A DNA stretch of 64,000 bases from Larkinella sp. C7. GTDB lineage: Bacteria > Bacteroidota > Bacteroidia > Cytophagales > Spirosomataceae. This document shows, one piece after another, positions 35,209 to 45,057 of the stretch (positions are counted from its first letter, which is position 1; each line of letters starts with the position of its first letter). The notes beneath the pieces were generated by a model. The model was not told where the DNA came from. It made no database searches and was given only the letters and a program-made list of their open reading frames with translations. The stretch lies in contig NZ_VBSL01000005.1 in assembly GCF_006149005.1 (NCBI RefSeq), positions 186,338 through 250,337 on the forward strand. Reading direction: 5' to 3'. Both the position numbers and the translations under genes were made by a program.

Positions 35209-36495
35209 TCAATCGATTTTCTGCCGCTGGAACCAGGGCTGATTGAGCGACAGACCCAGGCCAATTTTGAAATACCGTTCCTGAATCTGACCGTTCGTAA
35301 CCGTTCCCCGCTGACCGCCGATCAACGAGATCGTAACCGAGTTTACAAATTGACCCACGGGCAGGGAAACGCCTAAACTGACGTTCACGTCGTTGGGTTG
35401 TTTCCCTCCTACCGAATACGGCAACTTGGAATAATTGAAGCCCAAACGATACGGAATGAGATCCAGATAGCGCGTCGAACGGGTTTTCGGCGTGTATTCC
35501 AGCCCGGCGCCAATCGAATAACTATCTTGTAAACTCCCTGAATTGCCCTCCAGATCCGAAAATTTTGACCAGGGCTGGTACCCAAATTCAACCCCAACGG
35601 CTAATTTCTGCGATTTCTCCAACACAATACCACCCCGAAATTGGGTAGGCAGCGTAACCGAACCGCCACTTCGGGTACTAACCGTATCCGGATTTGAAAT
35701 CTGCGTGCCACTGGCATCGATTTGCTGATAGGTATCGATTGAATTGCCACCTAATTTTGTCATCGGATCGATGGTGGCGCCGATGTTCAGAAACCAGTCA
35801 TTTTTCAGTTTCGGTCGCCAGGCCGCTCCAAGTCGCCAGACAATATCACTGTAGCTCGTTTGTGTTGAACGCTTCACGGTAATATCATCCCCACCGATCA
35901 GCAGGCGGGAGTCGGAATCTTTGGTGGTGTTGCCAAAGAGAAAAGCCGCTTCAAAGCCGAAGAACAGGCTCTTGGTCAGGCTAAAGCCGTTGGTAAACGT
36001 TGCCTTGTTGAGCCCACCCCGTCCCCGGTAAATGTATTCGGATTCGTAGATGGTGCCCGGCACTTTCTGGTATTGCGTGGTTTGGTAGTCCACGTAGCTG
36101 TAGGGCCGCAAGCCAATGCCCGTTGACCAATAGCGGGTGACGGGAAAGGTAAACGTCAGGTAGCTGAGGTTGGCCCCAAAATCCTGTTGTTTTTGTCCAC
36201 GACCATCGGTAAGTCCTTTGCTTTGCCCCAGCAAACCCACCTCGAACAAGGTATAGCGGTTCCGAACCAGCAAAGCGGGGTTGACACTATTGAGAAAAAA
36301 GCTGTTGGCATACGCGGTTCCCATGCCGCCCATGCCCAGGTTGGTGACGTTGCTGTTGCCGTAGATTTCACCAATACCCAGCGAAGAATAAGGAGAATTG
36401 CCTAAACCTTGTGCCTGAGCGGTCAATTGAGCCGTTCCAAACAGGAAAAGGCCGGTAAATAAGACGGAATACCATCCGTTACGAGAGGTCGACAT
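35209..36495 (-). CDS. Outer-membrane beta-barrel protein (FadL-like)
   Basis: This 428-residue protein has a signal peptide ending at TAQAQ. The mature N-terminus, GNSPYSSLGIGEIYGNSNVTNLGMGGMGTAYANSFFLNSVNPALL, is typical of FadL-like barrels, with the NPA motif. It continues as alternating strands (FPVTRYWSTGIGLRPYSYVDY, RLGAAWRPKLKNDWFLNIGATI) and ends in an aromatic strand, YFKIGLGLSLN. FadL-type barrels move hydrophobic compounds across the outer membrane; that substrate is inference. Its start overlaps coaX by 17 bp, an arrangement seen across the phylum together with lptC. Confidence 0.82.
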   Translation of the reverse strand: MSTSRNGWYSVLFTGLFLFGTAQLTAQAQGLGNSPYSSLGIGEIYGNSNVTNLGMGGMGTAYANSFFLNSVNPALLVRNRYTLFEVGLLGQSKGLTDGRGQKQQDFGANLSYLTFTFPVTRYWSTGIGLRPYSYVDYQTTQYQKVPGTIYESEYIYRGRGGLNKATFTNGFSLTKSLFFGFEAAFLFGNTTKDSDSRLLIGGDDITVKRSTQTSYSDIVWRLGAAWRPKLKNDWFLNIGATIDPMTKLGGNSIDTYQQIDASGTQISNPDTVSTRSGGSVTLPTQFRGGIVLEKSQKLAVGVEFGYQPWSKFSDLEGNSGSLQDSYSIGAGLEYTPKTRSTRYLDLIPYRLGFNYSKLPYSVGGKQPNDVNVSLGVSLPVGQFVNSVTISLIGGQRGTVTNGQIQERYFKIGLGLSLNQPWFQRQKID

Positions 36496-37210
36496 TATGT
36501 TGTAAAATACGATTCAATCCGATCAGTACCAGTTCCGGTACTGCAAAGATGGGTGGTTTCAGGCTACTTTCAAAAAACGGAGCGTCTCCCCCGCAGATTA
36601 GTACCCTCACATCGGGGTGTTCCCGGCGATGCGCATCGATAATACCGTTCAATTCGGCCAGCAATCCATTGACCACACCGGCCTGCATGGCCTGCCGGGT
36701 ATTTTTCCCCAACAGCGAGGGCCGTAACTCGTCCGGCTCGACCATAGGTAGCCTTTCTGTAAACGAATGCATCGCCCGGAATCGCATACGGAAGCCGGGA
36801 GAAATCATTCCGCCGTGAAAGACCGAAGCCGCATCCACGTAGTCATACGTGACGCAGGTCCCCATATCGATCACCAGGCAGGCTTCATCCGGAAACCGGA
36901 CTTTAGCCCCAACAGCCGACGCAATCCGGTCGGTGCCGAGCGTGTTGGGCGTATCATACCGCTTTTCCATCGGCACCGGCGTATAGCCATCGACCGCCAG
37001 CCAGTACGTTCCCGGTTTTAACGGAAGCTGGTCCCGCAACTGGTCGGCCGGGCGGTTGGTCGACGAAACGACGACCGCGTCGGGCGGAGCATTCTGAATC
37101 AGGGTTTGTAGATTCTCGACCGATAACTGCGAATAGACTTCCATGGACTTTCCATGCGCGAAAATTCCGGCTTTGATGGCACTGTTCCCCCAGTCGATGG
37201 CGATGTTCAT
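36479..37210 (-). CDS. coaX: Type III pantothenate kinase
   Basis: This 243-residue ASKHA-fold protein has the phosphate-1 motif DWGNSAIKAG (6-15), GTDRIASAVGA and the DMGTCVTYD phosphate-2 motif near 117, and GGMISPGFRMR. Its role is ATP-dependent phosphorylation of pantothenate, the first step of coenzyme A synthesis; coaBC, a later step, is at 28885. It overlaps the outer-membrane barrel gene by 17 bp, suggesting coupled translation. It is divergent from the MscS gene. Confidence 0.95.
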   Translation of the reverse strand: MNIAIDWGNSAIKAGIFAHGKSMEVYSQLSVENLQTLIQNAPPDAVVVSSTNRPADQLRDQLPLKPGTYWLAVDGYTPVPMEKRYDTPNTLGTDRIASAVGAKVRFPDEACLVIDMGTCVTYDYVDAASVFHGGMISPGFRMRFRAMHSFTERLPMVEPDELRPSLLGKNTRQAMQAGVVNGLLAELNGIIDAHRREHPDVRVLICGGDAPFFESSLKPPIFAVPELVLIGLNRILQHNVDLS

Positions 37211-37278
37211 TCCTGCAAAAATTGCAAATAGAGACCAGATTCCTCACTCTTGTGTGTTAAAAATGCTTAAAATGCGGC

Positions 37279-38424
37279 ATGGAATCGGTAAAAACGTGGT
37301 TTGAGCAGCAGTTGATGGGCAATTCCGTCGGCAATCTGGTCCTGTTCGCTCTCCTTATTCTGTTGGGTTTGTGGCTGAAACGCATTCTGTCGATGTTGCT
37401 GAGCCGGTTTTTCTACCGGCTCGTCAAGCCCGAATCCAATTCCATTCCGATCAGCGATTTTCTCCGGTTGATGCGCCAACCGATTGAATTTCTCATCCTG
37501 CTGATCATGCTCTTTCTGGCCTTCGACCGACTGGCTATCCCCGATCAGTGGGGATTTGTTCCCCGCACCGAGTTCGGCTACCGCCTGGTGATAATCCGGC
37601 TGTACCAAACGACGCTGATGATTACGCTGGCCTGGATTGCCATCCGGTTTGTGAAGTTCGTAGGCCTGATTTTTCAGAAACGGGCTGAACAAACGGAAAC
37701 CAAGCTGGACGACCAACTGGTGCCGTTTGTTCGCGATCTGATGATTCTTACCGTCTCCGCGATTGCGTTTTTTTCGATTCTGAGTGTCGTTTTCGATGTC
37801 AATGTCATTGCCCTCGTAACCAGTCTGGGCATCGGCGGTTTGGCCATTGCCCTGGCGGCCCGCGAAACGCTCGAAAATTTATTTGCCTCCTTTGCCATTC
37901 TGCTCGATCGTCCCTTTGTTACCGGCGATACGGTTACCGCCGGTACCGGCCCCAATCAGGTGACCGGTACCGTGGAAAAAATCGGTTTCCGAAGCACGCG
38001 TCTCCGCACCGACGACGGCAGCCGCATCGCCGTTCCCAACCGCCTGATGATTTCGCAATCCCTCGATAACCTGACCCAGCGGAGCCAGCGACGGGCCAAG
38101 TTCTATCTCCGGCTTGCCCTCGATACACCGGCCGAGACGCTCCGGGGAATTGTTGACGATACCCGCCAATGGCTTGAAAACCAACCTAAAACGAACCAGT
38201 CTCCTCCCCTTATCCAATTTGACACCTTTGGCGAAAGCTCGCTCGATATTCTGATTCAATATTACGTGGCTACCAGCGACTACCGGGAATTTAACGCCAT
38301 AAAAGAAGAAGTGAACTATCAGTTGATAGCCATTGTTAAAAAACATAGCGGACAGTTTGCATTTCCATCAAGAATCGTTTACCTTCGGTCAGAAGCTGAG
38401 TTCCCGCTCGAAAATCAAAAATAA
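37279..38424 (+). CDS. Mechanosensitive ion channel family protein (MscS)
   Basis: This 381-residue protein has four hydrophobic segments (about 15-35, 70-90, 108-130 and 165-200). The pore-lining third helix region carries the SLGIGGLAIALAARETLENLFASF motif, with Gly and Ala spacing typical of MscS TM3. It is followed by the beta domain GTVEKIGFRSTRLRTDDGSRIAVPN and a C-terminal alpha-beta domain. It opens under membrane tension to release solutes. The start codon is near the divergent coaX promoter region. It is slightly longer than E. coli MscS due to extra N-terminal segments. Confidence 0.93.
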   Translation: MESVKTWFEQQLMGNSVGNLVLFALLILLGLWLKRILSMLLSRFFYRLVKPESNSIPISDFLRLMRQPIEFLILLIMLFLAFDRLAIPDQWGFVPRTEFGYRLVIIRLYQTTLMITLAWIAIRFVKFVGLIFQKRAEQTETKLDDQLVPFVRDLMILTVSAIAFFSILSVVFDVNVIALVTSLGIGGLAIALAARETLENLFASFAILLDRPFVTGDTVTAGTGPNQVTGTVEKIGFRSTRLRTDDGSRIAVPNRLMISQSLDNLTQRSQRRAKFYLRLALDTPAETLRGIVDDTRQWLENQPKTNQSPPLIQFDTFGESSLDILIQYYVATSDYREFNAIKEEVNYQLIAIVKKHSGQFAFPSRIVYLRSEAEFPLENQK

Positions 38425-38815
38425 TTCCTGGCTACTTTTGAATACTTTTTAAAACATTTGCATCTTTTGGTCGTTCTTGTTGACAAAGCGGGATTAAACT
38501 ATTAACATTGTGGTCATATAGGTTCTGACCCGCTATCCCAGGTGTTCTGCCTCTATCCATGTAATCTGAGGCCGCAAGCCAAATCCACCTGAACAAACTG
38601 TCCCTGTTAAACCCCACCACGCACCAGCGTAGTTGTGTTATTACACTGAAACAGTTGCTGCAAGTGCATAGGTCAAGCAAATATCTGACTTGTAATCAAT
38701 CGTACCATTAAAGCACTACTTTTCCTCATTTGGATTCATTCATCCACGGCTTGCCGTAGCGACAATTATCTCACACATTTTCAAGTAAAGCCCCCTTTGC
38801 TTACTCTGGCTTTTT
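38425..38815 (+). promoter_or_regulatory. Long C-rich rho leader region
   Basis: These 391 bp hold no convincing gene. The + strand is C-rich and G-poor over long parts (for example near 38580-38630 and 38780-38810), as expected for a rut-like site, and rho genes are commonly autoregulated by termination in their leader. The promoter within is not certain. A minus-strand ORF (38432-38680) is judged spurious. Confidence 0.4.
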
Positions 38816-40864
38816 ATGTATAATAAGGAAGAACTCGATCTGAAACTCTTATCAGAATTGAAAGCGATTGCTGAATCATTCAGTATTCGTGACATTAGTA
38901 AATTCAACAAAAAGGAACTGGTTTACAAAATTTTAGACCAGCAATCCTTACTCCCCGACCCCGTTCCGGCTCCTACAGAAAACGGCAAAAGCGCGGAAGC
39001 CGCCCCGGCGGTGGTCGCCGAAGCCCCGCGCCGTGGACGCCGTCCAAGACCGGAACCAACACCGGTAGCCGAGACGACTCCCGGTGCGCAACCCGCTCCT
39101 GTTGCCCTGGAAACGCCGGCTTCGACTCCCGAACCCGTTCAGCCCGAAATGGTAACCCCCACTCCGGAAGCCCGAACTGAGGAACCACGCATACCGGTCG
39201 TACGGCCCAATCGTGACAATGCGGCCCGAAATGGCCGACCCGCCGATGTTGCAGGCACCCGCCCCCAAAACCGGCGTGGTCCGGAACAAACCGGCTCCAT
39301 TCGCCCCACCCGAAACGAAAACTCCGATTCCCACGATCCCCGGCGGGTGCGTCAACGGATTCGCAAAGACGAGGAGGTTGGCGAAGATATTATTCCCGCA
39401 GCCCCTTCTGCGGAGAAATCCATTGAAAAAAAGGGACTTCCCAACCAGCCCCAGCGCCCGGAACAACTCCGCAACCGCAAAGGAGAACTGGAACAACCCG
39501 CGCTGGATCTGTCGATTGAAACCGAAACCGACGACTTCTACACCGCGCCCACTGAAACCGATGGCGAGCCGTCGGAGGGAACCGCTGTTAGCCCGGCCAC
39601 GCCTGAAACCCCGGTTCAGGCCGATCAGCCCGAAGCAACCAGTCAAACCCCGGCACAACAACCCGAACGCCAGCAGCGTGACGTGGTGCGCCCGGATGAG
39701 TATACCAACCGCATTCGCCGACAGTATAACCAGCACGTTCGGGAATTCGACGGAATCATCGAAAACGAAGGCGTTCTGGAAATCATGTCCGATGGTGGCT
39801 ACGGCTTCCTGCGCTCGGCCGATTACAATTATCTGGCCAGCCCGGACGACATATATGTATCACCGTCACAAATCAAGCTCTTTGGCCTGAAAACCGGGGA
39901 TACCGTACGCGGTCAGATCCGTCCACCCAAAGAAGGTGAAAAATATTTTGCCCTGCTTCGTGTTTCATCGGTCAATGGCAAAACGACCGAGGAAATCCGC
40001 GACCGGATTCCGTTCGAATACCTCACACCGCTTTTCCCGGAAGAAAAACTGAACCTGAGCTACCGTTCCGATCAGTATTCGACGCGGATTGTGGACCTTT
40101 TCGCACCGATTGGAAAAGGGCAGCGTGGGATGATTGTGGCCCAGCCCAAAACCGGTAAAACCGTGCTGCTGAAAGACATCGCCAACGCCATCACCAAAAA
40201 TCACCCGGAAGTTTACCTCATCATTCTGCTGATCGACGAACGCCCGGAAGAAGTGACGGATATGGCCCGGAGTGTGAACGCCGAAGTCATTTCGTCAACG
40301 TTTGATGAACAGGCCGAGCGGCACGTTAAAGTGGCCTCGATGGTCCTGGAAAAAGCGAAACGGATGGTCGAGTGTGGTCATGATGTGGTTATTCTGCTCG
40401 ATTCGATCACGCGTCTGGCACGGGCCTACAACACGGTGGTGCCTTCGTCCGGGAAGATTTTGTCGGGTGGTGTCGATGCCAACGCCCTCCACAAGCCGAA
40501 ACGCTTCTTTGGGGCCGCCCGAAACGTTGAATTTGGCGGCTCATTAACGATCATTGCCACGGCGCTGATCGACACCGGTTCGAAAATGGACGAAGTAATT
40601 TTTGAGGAATTCAAAGGAACCGGTAACATGGAACTCCAGCTCGACCGGAAACTGTCCAACAAGCGCGTTTATCCGGCGGTTGACGTTCTGTCGTCCGGCA
40701 CGCGTCGGGAAGACCTGCTGCTTGACAAAGAAACCCTGCAACGCATCTGGATTCTTCGCAAGCACATGGCCGATATGAACGCGATGGAGTCAATGGACTT
40801 CCTGCTCGACCGCATGCGCGGAACCCGCAACAACGAAGAATTTCTGGTATCGATGAACCGCTAA
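38816..40864 (+). CDS. rho: Transcription termination factor Rho with long disordered insertion
   Basis: This 682-residue protein is about 260 residues longer than E. coli Rho. It has the Rho_N helix domain (1-48, [22 protein letters not shown]), then a Pro/Glu/Thr/Arg-rich low-complexity region (about 50-295), the cold-shock-type RNA-binding domain (about 310-390, [21 protein letters not shown]), and the hexameric ATPase with QPKTGKT Walker [13 protein letters not shown] and the [11 protein letters not shown] loop. Such insertions are typical of Bacteroidota, and in Bacteroides one has been linked to condensate formation. It is followed by a strong terminator. Confidence 0.97.
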   Translation: MYNKEELDLKLLSELKAIAESFSIRDISKFNKKELVYKILDQQSLLPDPVPAPTENGKSAEAAPAVVAEAPRRGRRPRPEPTPVAETTPGAQPAPVALETPASTPEPVQPEMVTPTPEARTEEPRIPVVRPNRDNAARNGRPADVAGTRPQNRRGPEQTGSIRPTRNENSDSHDPRRVRQRIRKDEEVGEDIIPAAPSAEKSIEKKGLPNQPQRPEQLRNRKGELEQPALDLSIETETDDFYTAPTETDGEPSEGTAVSPATPETPVQADQPEATSQTPAQQPERQQRDVVRPDEYTNRIRRQYNQHVREFDGIIENEGVLEIMSDGGYGFLRSADYNYLASPDDIYVSPSQIKLFGLKTGDTVRGQIRPPKEGEKYFALLRVSSVNGKTTEEIRDRIPFEYLTPLFPEEKLNLSYRSDQYSTRIVDLFAPIGKGQRGMIVAQPKTGKTVLLKDIANAITKNHPEVYLIILLIDERPEEVTDMARSVNAEVISSTFDEQAERHVKVASMVLEKAKRMVECGHDVVILLDSITRLARAYNTVVPSSGKILSGGVDANALHKPKRFFGAARNVEFGGSLTIIATALIDTGSKMDEVIFEEFKGTGNMELQLDRKLSNKRVYPAVDVLSSGTRREDLLLDKETLQRIWILRKHMADMNAMESMDFLLDRMRGTRNNEEFLVSMNR

Positions 40865-40891
40865 CGTTCATCTTCCGTCTTTTTTTAAAAG

Positions 40892-40934
40892 AAAACCGTG
40901 TTGCAGCCCGTAAGGGTTGCAATACGGTTTTTTA
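40892..40934 (+). terminator. Intrinsic terminator of rho
   Basis: Arms starting AAAACCGTG (40892) and ending TACGGTTTT (40932) pair over 18 positions with two G-U wobbles around GTAA, followed by T6. A Rho gene ending in an intrinsic terminator avoids dependence on its own product. Confidence 0.8.
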
Positions 40935-41076
40935 GTTACCGGACAGTCCCATTGCATTTGAGAAAGGCACTACCGCAGAAGGAGTTTTTCAAAAAAATAA
41001 TTTCGGGTTTGCATGACTTCACGGCCCTTATCGAGTCTCAATGAAGGAATATAAACTTCAAACCCGTCGTTATTTC

Positions 41077-42009
41077 ATGTTCACCAATAAAACTCCCTGG
41101 GTTGTGCTGCTCCTTGTCTGGATGGGCGGTTCAACCTATTGGCACGTCTGCCACATCAAACAATTGTGCGCCGACGACGATACGTCCCAGTCAGCCCTTT
41201 CTGCGGATTCAAAAACAACGCCTGCCTTTACAGTTCCCGGTTTGCAATTTGCGGATGGAACAACCGCAACCTTTCAGTCGGCGGGTCATCTGGCATTTGC
41301 CAAATCCGGGGCCGAAGTCAACCCGGCGGGCGTTCAGGCTTTGCTGGATTCCCTCTCACTCTATCTGAAAGCAAACCCCGGAAAACGCGTACAACTGACC
41401 GGTTTCTATGATCCGAATGAACAAAACCCTTCGACTGACGCCAATCTGGGGCTCGCCCGCGCCAACAGCGTCCGGTCTTATCTGAAAACGCTGGGTGTAG
41501 CGGATACGCTCTTCACGATACAAGGCGAATCAACCACCGATCTGGCCTTCACGCCAGCCGGCGATTCGCTCTACGGCGGTATTCGATTTGCGTTTCTGGA
41601 AGAAGTACTGGTAAAAGCACCCAAACCGGCCGAAGAAAAATTAGCTGACAGTCAGAAGTTTGCATCCATTTTCGAACCAATGGACCTATACTTCAACACC
41701 GGCAAAATCGACTACATCAAAACCGCCGGTACGCGTGAATTTCTGGAGAAGACCCGGACCTACCTGAAAGACCATCCGGATCAGAAACTGGTCATTACCG
41801 GCCATACCGATAATGTGGGTCCCGATGCGCTCAATCTAGCCCTGTCTAAGAAACGGGCCACCGCCGTGAAAATGCAATTGGTGAACGAGGGTATTCCAGC
41901 CCGTCAGTTGGAAGTTCAGGGCAAAGGCGAAATCCAGCCCGTCGGCACCAATGAAACTGAAGACGGTCGCCGGGCCAACCGCCGGGCTTCGATTGTTGTG
42001 AAACCCTAA
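41077..42009 (+). CDS. OmpA family protein with two OmpA-like domains
   Basis: The frame opens at 41041, but ATG 41077 (MFTNKTPWVVLLLVWMGG) starts at the signal or anchor helix and gives 310 residues. Two consecutive OmpA-type domains follow: residues about 65-160 (VNPAGVQALLDSLSLYLKANPGKRVQLTGFYD), a degenerate copy, and about 190-310 (PMDLYFNTGKIDYIK, GHTDNVGPDALN, QLEVQGKGEIQPVGTN, RRANRRASIVV), a good peptidoglycan-binding copy. It is probably anchored in the inner membrane or outer leaflet of the periplasm. It starts a three-gene cluster with two HhH proteins 31 bp downstream. Confidence 0.87.
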   Translation: MFTNKTPWVVLLLVWMGGSTYWHVCHIKQLCADDDTSQSALSADSKTTPAFTVPGLQFADGTTATFQSAGHLAFAKSGAEVNPAGVQALLDSLSLYLKANPGKRVQLTGFYDPNEQNPSTDANLGLARANSVRSYLKTLGVADTLFTIQGESTTDLAFTPAGDSLYGGIRFAFLEEVLVKAPKPAEEKLADSQKFASIFEPMDLYFNTGKIDYIKTAGTREFLEKTRTYLKDHPDQKLVITGHTDNVGPDALNLALSKKRATAVKMQLVNEGIPARQLEVQGKGEIQPVGTNETEDGRRANRRASIVVKP

Positions 42010-42040
42010 TTCCCTCCGCTCCCAAAAACGCATTACCACT

Positions 42041-42526
42041 ATGTTTGAAATGAATCCCCATCAGTTGCCCGACGCCGTCCTGCAACACTGGATTATGTTA
42101 CTGGTTTGTGGAACGTTCGGTTTCATCATCGGTTACATCGGTCGAAAAGTTACGATTCGCCAGCTCGAAAGTCAGATCAATGCCACAGAAAGCCAGGTGG
42201 AAGAGTGCCTGAAATTGAGTCAGGCCCAGCAGGAAGACATCGTTCTCCAGCGTATCTCCTCCCGGGCGAATGAACTGAATTTCACACGGATCGGCCATTC
42301 CTCGCTCGCTAAAGCCGATGACCTGAAGGAAATCAACGGGATTGGCCCGTTTTTCGAGAAAAAACTGCACAGCCTCCGAATCTATACATTTCAGCAGTTG
42401 GCCAATTGTACCACGGAAGATACCAACCAGATTGCCAATATCATTGAGTTCTTCCCCGATCGCATCGAACGGGAAGACTGGATCGGTCAGGCAAAAAAGT
42501 TACACCGCAAAAAATACGGCGTTTAG
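42041..42526 (+). CDS. Membrane-anchored helix-hairpin-helix protein, copy 1
   Basis: This 161-residue protein has one transmembrane helix (about 15-34, IMLLVCGTFGFIIGYIG), a coiled-coil linker (about 40-68) and a C-terminal domain (about 90-160) with a DNA-binding-type helix-hairpin-helix: DDLKEINGIGPFFEKKLHSL, with the GIG hairpin. Similar HhH domains also occur in proteins unrelated to DNA repair. The function is unknown. The next gene encodes a clear paralog, sharing DLKEI-GxGPFFExKLH and the RIEREDW-GQAK end. Confidence 0.8.
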   Translation: MFEMNPHQLPDAVLQHWIMLLVCGTFGFIIGYIGRKVTIRQLESQINATESQVEECLKLSQAQQEDIVLQRISSRANELNFTRIGHSSLAKADDLKEINGIGPFFEKKLHSLRIYTFQQLANCTTEDTNQIANIIEFFPDRIEREDWIGQAKKLHRKKYGV

Positions 42527-42561
42527 AATTCAACTGTTCGACCTAAAAAAGCACTGACATT

Positions 42562-43149
42562 ATGTTCAATTTAGATCCGTTTAGCCGGGGCGTTGCCATT
42601 ACTGAAATCCTGATCTTGCTGGCCTTTGCCGCCCTGGTGGGTTATCTCCTCGCCCGGTTGATCACCAACAGCCGCATTAGCGAATTAAGAGCCGCTTTGG
42701 CCGATCAGGAAGCGGCCCTGGATGACTGCCAACGCAAGCGGAAGGAGACGGTAGCGATGGCTTCCTCTCCAGCAACCAAAACCGTCGAGTATACGAGCAC
42801 CCAATCAATTGCAGCGACAAGCAATGAAAAAATAGCAGCAGAAAACGATGAAGAAACGGTTTTTCGTAAAATTGCGTCACGCGCTTCGGAATTAAATTTT
42901 AGCCGCATTGGCTATGCCACCCTGAATGATGCAGATGATCTGAAGGAGATCGTGGGCGTCGGTCCATTTTTTGAACGCAAACTGCACACACTCGGCATCT
43001 TCAGTTTCCGGCAACTGGCCAACTTTACGACCGAAGATGTGGAGAAGGTGAGTGATATTATTGAATTTTTCCCCGACCGCATCGAGCGCGAAGACTGGGT
43101 TGGACAGGCCAAACAACTGTATAAGAATAAGTACGGGCGGGAGGTTTAA
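42562..43149 (+). CDS. Membrane-anchored helix-hairpin-helix protein, copy 2
   Basis: This 195-residue paralog of the preceding gene has a transmembrane helix (about 12-35, TEILILLAFAALVGYLLARLI), a coiled coil (40-62), a longer polar linker (63-100) and the HhH domain (about 125-190: ADDLKEIVGVGPFFERKLHTLG, then FTTEDVEKVSDIIEFFPDRI). The C-terminal 70 residues are highly similar in the two copies, while the linkers differ, so the domain is what is conserved. Both lie after an OmpA-like protein and could form one envelope complex. A long hairpin separates the pair from htpG. Confidence 0.8.
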   Translation: MFNLDPFSRGVAITEILILLAFAALVGYLLARLITNSRISELRAALADQEAALDDCQRKRKETVAMASSPATKTVEYTSTQSIAATSNEKIAAENDEETVFRKIASRASELNFSRIGYATLNDADDLKEIVGVGPFFERKLHTLGIFSFRQLANFTTEDVEKVSDIIEFFPDRIEREDWVGQAKQLYKNKYGREV

Positions 43150-43153
43150 AAAC

Positions 43154-43215
43154 GTTTTCAGTATTCGGTGGCTAACGCGTGCATTTGAATGCGTCAGCCA
43201 CCAAATACTGAAAAC
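43154..43215 (-). terminator. Hairpin between HhH copy 2 and htpG
   Basis: Arms 43154-43173 and 43196-43215 pair over 20 bp with one mismatch (a G-U pair in the minus-strand RNA). On the minus strand the right end runs into TTTTT, so it probably terminates htpG. Confidence 0.75.
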
Positions 43216-43227
43216 CGTAAACCCATT

Positions 43228-45057
43228 TTACAACGTCTCAACCGTCCGGCGGATGAACGCGGTCAGAGCGGAGCCGGAAAGCATACCTTGCGCCAGTTTG
43301 GCCAGATCAAGGCTTTGTTTGACCAGTACCTTTTGCTCGTCCGTATCGCTTAATTTCAAAATGCGATCGGCCAGCGGATGGTTTGCATTCACGGCAATGT
43401 TGTAACTGTCCGGCATGGCACCAAACATGCCACGCTCCCCGCTCAACGCGGACATATCCTTCATCCGGCGGAAAAACTCGGGCAGGGTGATAATCACCGG
43501 CAATTCGTCGGTCGGCATTGCTTCGACGGAAACCGTGCCGGTTTTCGTATCCAGCGCTTCCTCAAACAAGGTTTTCAGTTTCGTTTTGTCATCTTCCGAC
43601 AGCACACTTTCGTTGTTGATTCCCTTATCGATCAACTTGTCGAAGGTATCGGCATCGACGCGTTTCAGGCTGGTTTTTTCGAGTTTGTATTCCAGTTGGT
43701 TGATGAAATGGCTGTCGATTACCGTGTCGAACAGCAACACCTCATACCCCCGTTTCCGGGCTGATTCGATAAAACCGTCCTGTTTCTGCAGATCATTCGT
43801 ATACAGCCAGACAACCGAGCCGTTTTTATCCGTCTGGTTTTCTTTAACGGCCGCGCTAAACTCCTCAAACGTGAAGTATTTTCCGTCTACGTTTTTCACC
43901 AGACAAAAGTCTTTGGCTTTTTCGTAGAATTTCTCGTCGCTGATGATACCGTATTTGACAAACAGACCGATGTCATCGAACTTCTGTTCGAAACCGGCGC
44001 GGTCATTGCGGAACAGTTCACCCAGTTTATCAGCGACTTTACGCGTGATGTACCCGTTGATTTTCTTGACATTGCTGTCGGCTTGCAGAAAACTCCGCGA
44101 CACGTTGAGCGGAATATCCGGCGAGTCGATCACACCGTGCAGCATCATCAGGAAGTCCGGCACAATATCTTTGACCTCGTCGGTGATAAACACCTGGCGG
44201 CTATATAATTGAATTTTTTCGCGCCGGATCTGAAAATCATTTTTGACCCTTGGGAAATAGAGCACGCCCGTCAGGTTGAACGGATAATCGACATTCAGGT
44301 GAATCCAGAACAGAGGCTCCTCCGACATTGGATAGAGTTCCTTGTAAAAATTCAGGTAATCTTCGTCGGTCAGATCAGAAGGCGACTTGGTCCAGATCGG
44401 GGCCGTATTGTTGATGATAGTACCATCAAACTCGATGTCGACGGGCAGAAAACGGCCATATTTTTCCAGAATCGACCGAAGGCGGTCTTTATCGAGAAAC
44501 TCTTCCGAATCAGCGGCAATGTGCAGAATAATGTCCGTTCCGTGTTCCGCGCGTTCGGCTTCCGTAATTTCAAACTCGGTCGAACCATCGCAAATCCAGC
44601 GGGCCGCTTCCGAACCGTCGCGGTAGGATTTGGTGATAATTTCTACGTGATCCGAAACCATGAAGGCCGAATAGAAGCCCAGGCCAAAATGACCGATAAT
44701 CGCGCCTTTTTCGTCCAGCTTGTCTTTGTACTTTTCCAGAAATTCCGACGCACCGGAAAACGCAATCTGGTTGATGTACTTCTTGATTTCTTCCGCTGTC
44801 ATCCCGATGCCCCGGTCGCTGACAGTGATGGTTTTGGCTTCCTCGTCGAGGGTGACGGTCACTTTCAAATCGCCCAGCTCACCGTTGAATTCGCCGAATC
44901 CAGCCAGTTTTTTCAGTTTCTGTGATGCATCGACGGCATTTGAAACCAGTTCCCGTAAAAAAATCTCGTGATCGGAATAGAGAAATTTTTTGATGATCGG
45001 AAAGATGTTTTCCGTATGAATCGAAATTTGACCTTTTTCCTGAATGGTCGAGCTCAT
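43228..45057 (-). CDS. htpG: Chaperone HtpG (Hsp90)
   Basis: This 609-residue protein begins with the Bergerat-fold ATPase: FPIIKKFLYSDHEIFLRELVSNAVDA, then DRGIGMTAEEIKKYI and GHFGLGFYSAFMVSD. The middle domain includes PLFWIHLNVDYPFNLTGVLYFPR and the SRSFLQADSN catalytic loop Arg region. It lacks a long charged linker, as usual in bacteria, and is somewhat shorter than E. coli HtpG. It is an ATP-dependent cytoplasmic chaperone. Followed by a hairpin terminator on its strand. Confidence 0.97.
   Translation of the reverse strand: MSSTIQEKGQISIHTENIFPIIKKFLYSDHEIFLRELVSNAVDASQKLKKLAGFGEFNGELGDLKVTVTLDEEAKTITVSDRGIGMTAEEIKKYINQIAFSGASEFLEKYKDKLDEKGAIIGHFGLGFYSAFMVSDHVEIITKSYRDGSEAARWICDGSTEFEITEAERAEHGTDIILHIAADSEEFLDKDRLRSILEKYGRFLPVDIEFDGTIINNTAPIWTKSPSDLTDEDYLNFYKELYPMSEEPLFWIHLNVDYPFNLTGVLYFPRVKNDFQIRREKIQLYSRQVFITDEVKDIVPDFLMMLHGVIDSPDIPLNVSRSFLQADSNVKKINGYITRKVADKLGELFRNDRAGFEQKFDDIGLFVKYGIISDEKFYEKAKDFCLVKNVDGKYFTFEEFSAAVKENQTDKNGSVVWLYTNDLQKQDGFIESARKRGYEVLLFDTVIDSHFINQLEYKLEKTSLKRVDADTFDKLIDKGINNESVLSEDDKTKLKTLFEEALDTKTGTVSVEAMPTDELPVIITLPEFFRRMKDMSALSGERGMFGAMPDSYNIAVNANHPLADRILKLSDTDEQKVLVKQSLDLAKLAQGMLSGSALTAFIRRTVETL

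Noticed and set aside
38432-38680. 82-aa ORF antisense in the rho leader
   Set aside because: No family features; the region fits an untranslated leader better.
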